Assembly (NCBI RefSeq): GCF_018224885.1 | Contig: NZ_JAGTXB010000005.1 | Span: forward strand, 62,001 to 126,000 | DNA length: 64,000 nucleotides | Direction of reading: 5' to 3' | Source: Chitinophaga hostae | Lineage (GTDB): Bacteria; Bacteroidota; Bacteroidia; Chitinophagales; Chitinophagaceae | Part shown: positions 58,801-64,000 of the stretch, in pieces | Layout: the number at the start of each line of letters is the position of its first letter | Position numbering within the stretch: position 1 is the first letter of the stretch | The notes under the pieces: model-generated | What the model saw: only the letters and a program-made list of their open reading frames with translations | What the model was told of the DNA's origin: nothing | The model's database searches: none | Made by a program: the position numbers and the translations under genes

Positions 58801-60132
58801 TTATTTATTTTGCAGGTAATTTATTTCTGTGTAGTGTTTGTAAAAATCCATGCGGGCTTCATTCAGTAGTTGCTGTACATCGTACAGGTCTTTTTGTACT
58901 TCTTTCAGTTGTATCATATCGATAATGCCTTTGTTAATTTTCAAGGTGCTGAGCTGTTCATTTTCTGTTGCAAGCTGGATGTTTTCCTGTTGCAGCGTCA
59001 TGTTTCTGGCTGCCTGGCTGAGTAGTATTTTCTCCTGCTGATATTTTTTTTCCTGTTCGTTGCTATAGTTTTCCAGCTGTTGCCGGGCGGCTTCCCATTG
59101 TGCTTTCCGGCTGCGCGGATGATAGATCATGCTGCTGAGTGATAGCGGCATGCTGAGTTGCACACCTGCAAAGCCAACAGTAAACCAGGGGGACCGGGTA
59201 ATGAAATTACTTTTGTCGCCAAAGCCCAGCTGTTCCCAGGTGCCTTTGATGTGCAGGCCGGGATACCTGGCGGCGAGCGCGGACTGATAGTCCTGGCGGG
59301 CCAGCTCCACTTTCCATTGCTCCGATTCGTATCCTGGCAGTTGCTGATCATTGAATGCTGCGATGGCCAATGGGGGCAATTCTTCTGCGGGTGCAAGCGG
59401 GAGTGGCGTTTCGAGTGGATAGCCCATCCAGAATTTCAGGTCCAGGTAGCTTTGTTGCAGTGTTGCATTGGCTTTAATATATTCCTGTTCCCGGTTTTTT
59501 AACAGCACGGCGGATTGATTAAAGGCGATTTTATCCGTGAATCCTTTCGTGAGCTGGAGGGTAATGAGTTCATGGGTACGACGGTAGTTTTCATACAGCT
59601 GAGTGGTAATGGCGGCATAGGTTTGCAGTTGTTGTGCGGTGTACCAGGCGATGCGCACATTTTTAAGCAATGTTTTCAGCAGCGAATGGTATTCGCTTTG
59701 CGCTGCCTGTTGTTGCAGGCGGGCCAGTTTTACGCGTTGCCAGGTTTGCACATCCAACAGGGGGAGGTCGGCGTCGGCGCCATAGCTGCCCATCCAGGGA
59801 GTGCCCATTCTTACCGGTACAAAAGTGCCGGGCGGTTTGTTCACCAGTTCGCCCGGGAATACCTGTACGGGAATTTTCCAGTAGTTGCTGATATCTCCTT
59901 TGATGTTGATTTCGGGGAGAAGTTTCGCGGCAGCAGCTTTGCGGTCTTGTACGGCTGCCTGTGCCGACAGGTTTTCGGCCAGCAGCTGGTGGTTATGAAC
60001 GGTGGCATATTCCAGGCATTGGTCAAGCGTCCATGGCGAGGAGGTACTGTCGGCATTTTTTTCGGGCATGGCTTGTCCCGCAGCTATCCGGACATGGATA
60101 GCCAGTAACAGCAATAGGATTCCTGTTTTCAT
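58801..60132 (-). CDS. TolC-family outer-membrane efflux protein
   Basis: A 443-residue outer-membrane factor with a cleaved signal peptide (MKTGILLLLLAIHVRIAAGQ) and no lipobox. Two repeats of the TolC coiled-coil fold are visible (LDQCLEYATVHNHQLLAENL at the start of the first). It should be the exit duct of the ABC machine encoded downstream. It is six bases before the HlyD adaptor gene and 62 bases after the GbsR regulator. Confidence 0.94.
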   Translation of the reverse strand: MKTGILLLLLAIHVRIAAGQAMPEKNADSTSSPWTLDQCLEYATVHNHQLLAENLSAQAAVQDRKAAAAKLLPEINIKGDISNYWKIPVQVFPGELVNKPPGTFVPVRMGTPWMGSYGADADLPLLDVQTWQRVKLARLQQQAAQSEYHSLLKTLLKNVRIAWYTAQQLQTYAAITTQLYENYRRTHELITLQLTKGFTDKIAFNQSAVLLKNREQEYIKANATLQQSYLDLKFWMGYPLETPLPLAPAEELPPLAIAAFNDQQLPGYESEQWKVELARQDYQSALAARYPGLHIKGTWEQLGFGDKSNFITRSPWFTVGFAGVQLSMPLSLSSMIYHPRSRKAQWEAARQQLENYSNEQEKKYQQEKILLSQAARNMTLQQENIQLATENEQLSTLKINKGIIDMIQLKEVQKDLYDVQQLLNEARMDFYKHYTEINYLQNK

Positions 60133-60194
60133 CTGAAATGATTGAATTTCTTTTAGTTCTGAATTAAAAGAACCAACGATGGCAAAAAAAAGTG

Positions 60195-60659
60195 TTAGCT
60201 TTTTTTCTTTTTAAGTTCCACGGTTCTTCTCCATCTTTCCAGGATCAATGGAATTTCGAACAGCATCATTTTATATAAATCTGATACCTCTTCCAGTTCC
60301 CCGTTAAACTCGTCGTTGGTTTTCCTGATCTTTCTTATATCGTCCAGTATGGTAGAAAATTGTTTTATTCTTTGAGAGAGATAGTCTTCGCTGAACATGT
60401 TTTTAATCTTCGCGGAGAAGTAGCGTTTCCTTTGCCCGCCAATGGTTCTGGACTCAATCATCTTCACGGACTCCAGCATTTTCAGTGCGTTGGAGACCGC
60501 GCTTTTGCTTACTTTGAAGTATTCGACCATTTGTTCAAACGTCGCCTGGTGCTGTTCGCTCAGCATCAGGTAAATAAGTACCCTGGATGCTACGGGAGTA
60601 AGGCCCATTGCTTCCATCGTGGCACTATGTTCTTCTATCTTCGCCCTGTATTTTTCCAA
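60195..60659 (-). CDS. GbsR/MarR-type transcriptional regulator
   Basis: A 154-residue winged-helix regulator of the GbsR type with MGLTPVASRVLIYLMLSEQH, recognition helix VSKSAVSNALKMLESVKMI and wing RTIGGQRKRYFSAK. It heads the operon with the ABC efflux genes and probably represses it. GbsR homologues sense choline or glycine-betaine-like ligands, but this one is only a family member and its ligand is unknown. Confidence 0.9.
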   Translation of the reverse strand: MEKYRAKIEEHSATMEAMGLTPVASRVLIYLMLSEQHQATFEQMVEYFKVSKSAVSNALKMLESVKMIESRTIGGQRKRYFSAKIKNMFSEDYLSQRIKQFSTILDDIRKIRKTNDEFNGELEEVSDLYKMMLFEIPLILERWRRTVELKKKKS

Positions 60660-60860
60660 GATCGTTTCTAATGTCCGGGTGTAAAGGTATAAAAGATATT
60701 TGGTTTTCTTTTGGGAGAACTAAGAATTTTTTATACCGGTGTTGCTACCTGGCAGTATGATAGTGCCGCAGTAATGATTTGCGGAGAAAAGAAGCGGGCA
60801 TGCGTTTGCTTTCTCCCGGTGAAAAGTTATATTTATCTTCTTAACACTTAAAAAAACAAT

Positions 60861-61670
60861 ATGAGCGATACCGCCAACGAAAGAGCCAAAATGCCGGCAG
60901 GAACCAGCAGCGTGCTGGATAGCAGAAGACTGGATAACAGTTATGCCACGCTGGTGCCGGTGCTTCGCAAAGGCATGCGTGTATTGGACGTAGGCTGCGG
61001 TACCGGCGCTATATCTGCCGGAATAGCCGTAGCAGTTGGTCCGGAAGGTGGTGTAGTAGGCATCGACAGCAGTCCGCATCTCATCGCCAAAGGGAGCGGT
61101 GATCATGCAGGCATTCAGAACTTAACGCTGCTGGAAGCCGATCTGTTTACCTATGCACCTGCTGAAAAATTTGATCTGATTGTATCCGCCCGTGTGCTGC
61201 AATGGTTAAGCGACCCGGCAGCCGCATTGCTGGCGTTCAAATCTTTACTGAAACCCGGTGGTATGATCTCCATCCTCGATTATAATCATACCCAGCTGGA
61301 ATGGACGCCTGCGCCGCCGGAAAGTATGCAGCAGTTTTATAAAGCTTTCCTCGACTGGCGCAGCGACGCCGGTATGGATAATAATATGGCCGATCACCTG
61401 CCCGGCATTTTTGAGCAGCTCGGATTTCAGGACATCGTTACCCTGCCTGCAGATGAAGTGTATAAAAAGGGCACAGCTTCTTTTGTGGAGAAAGCAGGTA
61501 TCTGGTCAAAGGTTGCAGAGCTGAGAGGCCCGCAAATGGTGGATAGCGGCTTTGTTACCGAAGCGCTGCGCCTGAAGGCGATTGCGGAGTATAATGATTG
61601 GGTGGAGGAGAAGGCGGAGCAGATGGTGATGAAGTTAAAAGAGGTGAGGGCTATGGTTTCGTTTCATTAA
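60861..61670 (+). CDS. SAM-dependent class I methyltransferase
   Basis: A 269-residue cytosolic methyltransferase with motif I VLDVGCGTGAIS (41-52), an acidic residue at 69 (GIDSS) for the adenosine ribose, motif IV-like FDLIVSARVLQWLSDPAAAL (about 107-126) and motif VI LKPGGMISI (about 131-139). The substrate is unknown; small-molecule methylation is likely from the fold. The last 20 bases overlap the convergent DUF2306 gene. Confidence 0.95.
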   Translation: MSDTANERAKMPAGTSSVLDSRRLDNSYATLVPVLRKGMRVLDVGCGTGAISAGIAVAVGPEGGVVGIDSSPHLIAKGSGDHAGIQNLTLLEADLFTYAPAEKFDLIVSARVLQWLSDPAAALLAFKSLLKPGGMISILDYNHTQLEWTPAPPESMQQFYKAFLDWRSDAGMDNNMADHLPGIFEQLGFQDIVTLPADEVYKKGTASFVEKAGIWSKVAELRGPQMVDSGFVTEALRLKAIAEYNDWVEEKAEQMVMKLKEVRAMVSFH

Positions 61671-62286
61671 TCCACACCTCCGCTACAACAGCATGCAGCG
61701 TAAACCCAATCCAGAACGCTGTGCCGAAGAACACCTGCGGCGGTAGTCCCGAAAAAGCAAAGAACAAACCAATGACAGGCCGTACCGTGCTTACCGCCAG
61801 GCCTATGGCAAACGCCCGTATCATCCATTCCCGGTGCGCGGCGATGTTCTTTTGCATGATATGCCACCACGCTTTACTGATGCAAATAAGAAAGAAGATG
61901 CTGAACAGGATACTGGCCGCAGCTTCATTGACGCCTCCGATGGGCAGCATGATAAATGGCATACATAACGCTGACGCCCCTACGATATAGCCGCAGATAA
62001 TATAGATTCTTCCGCTGATGCGGTGGAAGAGGGGATAACGGGAACGAATACCCGGCATAAACTGCCAGGGTCCCAGTAACATAAATAACATACCTGGCAG
62101 TATATGCATAAACGTTAGTACAGGGTGTTGGGCAAAGCCGCCATCGAAGGGCGCCGCTCCGGATGGATTGAACGATGGGATCAGGCCGGCGATAGCCAGG
62201 GTTCTCCTGATCACCATGGCGATACCAACGGCGGTGAGAAAGAAGGCGGCAATACGCAGGAGCGTCGCTGTTTTTTGATGGGTCAT
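61651..62286 (-). CDS. DUF2306 membrane protein
   Basis: A 211-residue integral membrane protein with about six helices. It matches the DUF2306 plan: HPVLTFMHILPGMLFMLLGP, then FHRISGRIYIICGYIVG, and AAHREWMIRAFAIGLAVSTV. Conserved His and Arg in these motifs are present; the function is not known. It is convergent and overlaps the methyltransferase stop by 20 bases. Upstream (62287-62546) no gene was seen. Confidence 0.9.
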   Translation of the reverse strand: MTHQKTATLLRIAAFFLTAVGIAMVIRRTLAIAGLIPSFNPSGAAPFDGGFAQHPVLTFMHILPGMLFMLLGPWQFMPGIRSRYPLFHRISGRIYIICGYIVGASALCMPFIMLPIGGVNEAAASILFSIFFLICISKAWWHIMQKNIAAHREWMIRAFAIGLAVSTVRPVIGLFFAFSGLPPQVFFGTAFWIGFTLHAVVAEVWINETKP

Positions 62287-62483
62287 AAAGTTGCAGAGAA
62301 ATGGTCTGACCTAAAAATAGTATTCCGGTAGAAGGAGAGCAGGGCAAAGGATGCGAGCAGGGAAGATGTTGCGACACAAAGGGGAGATTCGGCGATATGA
62401 ATGCGGAGCGGCTGATTGTCCGATTTTGAACAGCATTGGCCCGGAACCGGACAGTATTCTTTTAGCCAGGTGTTGCTAATCAA

Positions 62484-62497
62484 CTGTTTATAAACAG
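62484..62497. repeat. Perfect 14-bp palindrome upstream of the MacB-like permease
   Basis: CTGTTTATAAACAG is its own reverse complement and lies 49 bases upstream of the ATG at 62547. It suits a dimeric repressor site; no adjacent regulator gene is visible in the window. Confidence 0.4.
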
Positions 62498-62546
62498 GTA
62501 AATGGTTTGTAAATGAATAGCGTCTATTACTCTAAAATAACTTTAC

Positions 62547-64000
62547 ATGCTGCGGAATTACTTTCTTACTGCCTGGCGTAACCTGGGACATAATAAGGCC
62601 AGCGCTTTCATAAATATCATAGGATTGGCGATGAGTATCACTTGCAGCCTCCTTATTTTTATGTTTGTAAGTTACCATTACAGCTTTGACGGCTTTCATC
62701 CTGATAAAGACAGGATATACCGTGTGTTTACTGAGTTCAATGATGAAACGGTGTTTTATTCTACCGGTGCGCCAAGCCCGCTGGGAAAGGCATTTCGTAC
62801 AGATTTTACCTATGCGGAGAAGACAGCCAGAATTGTTAGTTATAACAACGCCATTATGTCCCTGCCGCAGGAAAACGGTACGCCGAAGTTTAAAGAAGAA
62901 CCAGGCATTGCATTTACAGAATCATCCTTCTTTGATATTTTTAATTTCCCGCTGGTGTTGGGCAGCAAAAAAAATATACTCGCCGCACCCAATGAGGCCG
63001 TTGTTACGGAAAGAATTGCTGCTAAATACTTTGGCAGTGCGCAAAATGCAATTGGAAAAACCATCCGCTTTGATAATAAAGTCAATTTTACAGTAACCGG
63101 TGTTTTAAAAGATCTGCCCTCCAATAGTGATACTAAAACGGAAATATTTGTATCCTACAACAACCTGAGACAGCAGAATCCGTTTACGGGCAGTGACAGC
63201 AGCTGGGGTGGCGTATATGGCGGCAGCAGGTGTTATTTGTTGCTAAGGCCCACTGCTACCCTGGCCCAGGTAAACCAGGCATTGAACCTTACCGTTAAGA
63301 AATACTACAAAGGCAAAGACCTGGATGTATGGAAATTTAAGATATTGCCGCTGGACCAGGTTCATTTCAATGACACATTCGAAGGGTCTATTGACCGCAA
63401 ATATCTTTGGGCGCTGATTAGTATTGGAATTTTCCTGGTCATCACTGCCTGCCTGAATTTTATCAACCTGGCTACGGCGCAGGCATTGCACCGGTCTAAA
63501 GAAATTGGTATCCGGAAGGTGATGGGCAGTTTAGGCGGACAGCTGTTCTGGCAGTTTATGGCAGAAACCGCGGTAGTTACTTTTATAGCAGCTATGGTGG
63601 CCTGTTGTCTTACGTTGATTGCCATACCCTATCTCAACCAGCTGCTGGATATCGATATGAAGGGTCAACTTTTGGGAAACCCCCGGCTGTTGCTATTTTT
63701 GTCGCTGCTCTCCCTGGTAATTATATTTTTGGCCGGCTCTTATCCATCCCTGGTAATGGCCCGGTTCCAACCAGCGGTATCACTAAAAGGCAAACTTACC
63801 GAAAGGCATATTGGGGGTTTCTCCCTGCGCCGCGTGCTGGTGGTAACACAATTTGCCATTTCACAGATGCTCATCATTGGTGTTATTGTCATTGCAGGGC
63901 AGTTGCGATATTCCACCACTTCTGATCTTGGCTTCAATAAAGAAACTATCGTGATGTTGCCGGTTCCGGTGCCGGACAGAGCAAAAATGAGTACCCTGCA
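62547..64000 (+). CDS. MacB-type ABC permease with MacB periplasmic core, 3' end beyond window
   Basis: The frame is open from the ATG at 62547 to the last base (484 codons visible), so no stop is seen. It starts MLRNYFLTAWRNLGHNKASA, a standard Bacteroidota MacB start. An N-terminal membrane helix is followed by a periplasmic core (about 50-275), then three helices with the FtsX motif RSKEIGIRKVMGSLGGQLFW (about 313-332), and a second set beginning LRRVLVVTQFAISQMLII (about 430). The usual family is about 780 residues. It pairs with an ABC ATPase encoded elsewhere. It is unrelated in sequence to the 420-residue permease at 56439. Confidence 0.95.
   Translation, partial: MLRNYFLTAWRNLGHNKASAFINIIGLAMSITCSLLIFMFVSYHYSFDGFHPDKDRIYRVFTEFNDETVFYSTGAPSPLGKAFRTDFTYAEKTARIVSYNNAIMSLPQENGTPKFKEEPGIAFTESSFFDIFNFPLVLGSKKNILAAPNEAVVTERIAAKYFGSAQNAIGKTIRFDNKVNFTVTGVLKDLPSNSDTKTEIFVSYNNLRQQNPFTGSDSSWGGVYGGSRCYLLLRPTATLAQVNQALNLTVKKYYKGKDLDVWKFKILPLDQVHFNDTFEGSIDRKYLWALISIGIFLVITACLNFINLATAQALHRSKEIGIRKVMGSLGGQLFWQFMAETAVVTFIAAMVACCLTLIAIPYLNQLLDIDMKGQLLGNPRLLLFLSLLSLVIIFLAGSYPSLVMARFQPAVSLKGKLTERHIGGFSLRRVLVVTQFAISQMLIIGVIVIAGQLRYSTTSDLGFNKETIVMLPVPVPDRAKMSTL

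Noticed and set aside
62686..63096. 136-residue plus-strand frame
   Set aside because: It lies inside the MacB-like permease (62547-64000) in another frame and has no family features.
1..64000. CRISPR arrays, insertion sequences, rRNA genes and phage genes
   Set aside because: No regularly spaced repeats, transposase frames, rRNA-like sequence or phage structural genes were seen.

Overview
The window reads as chromosomal DNA of a Bacteroidota member, most likely a Chitinophaga-like member of the Chitinophagaceae. The basis is gene content: a SusC/SusD pair with a FecR/ECF-sigma switch, a LytS/LytTR two-component pair, HxlR and GbsR regulators, many secreted lipoproteins, and -7 boxes of the Bacteroidota type (TAnnTTTG). 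No rRNA, insertion sequence, phage or CRISPR was seen. The assignment is inference from families, not from a marker gene.

Layout. 1-3.1 kb: the C-terminal part of a secreted glycan-active-type protein, then an unrecognised 445-residue protein whose stop codon lies inside the first bases of a complete tRNA-like cloverleaf with an abnormal 8-nt anticodon loop. 3.1-5.7 kb: an SDR and a divergent HxlR regulator, then an alpha/beta hydrolase. 5.7-11.5 kb: an RND tripartite efflux operon. 11.6-24.1 kb: mostly single genes (VWA protein, LytS/LytTR pair, HxlR/NTF2-like pair, TfoX, DinB, OmpA lipoprotein, hydrolase, discoidin-type metalloprotease, Gfo/Idh/MocA oxidoreductase). 24.2-29.2 kb: an Rhs polymorphic toxin with a C-terminal deaminase and a probable immunity gene. 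29.5-34.7 kb: an acyltransferase convergent with a tight five-gene operon of nucleotide-metabolism look-alikes (nucleotidyltransferase, PurC-like, AbrB-like, thymidylate-kinase-like, HisG-like). 35.0-36.7 kb: truncated haemoglobin and a glycerophosphodiesterase. 36.7-45.9 kb: a sigma/FecR/SusC/SusD locus ending in a PqaA-like protein and a second glycerophosphodiesterase. 46-55.7 kb: a lipoprotein, a frameshifted esterase, a MarR/MFS operon and assorted envelope proteins. 55.8-60.7 kb: a GbsR-controlled ABC tripartite efflux operon. 60.9-64 kb: a methyltransferase, a DUF2306 membrane protein and a MacB-type permease running off the end.

The strongest candidates for something undescribed are (1) the protein/tRNA-like pair at 1668-3079, where 21 perfect stem pairs, all main tertiary contacts and an encoded CCA are kept while the anticodon loop is non-standard, and (2) the five-gene operon at 30678-34733, which combines homologues of purine, histidine and nucleotide enzymes outside their usual pathways. 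A third is a 50-bp element present twice (45283-45332 and 46544-46593) with two conserved blocks around a variable spacer, a plausible promoter of the locus's own ECF sigma factor.

Motif positions were counted by hand from the sequence, family names come from recognised motifs, and no database search was run.
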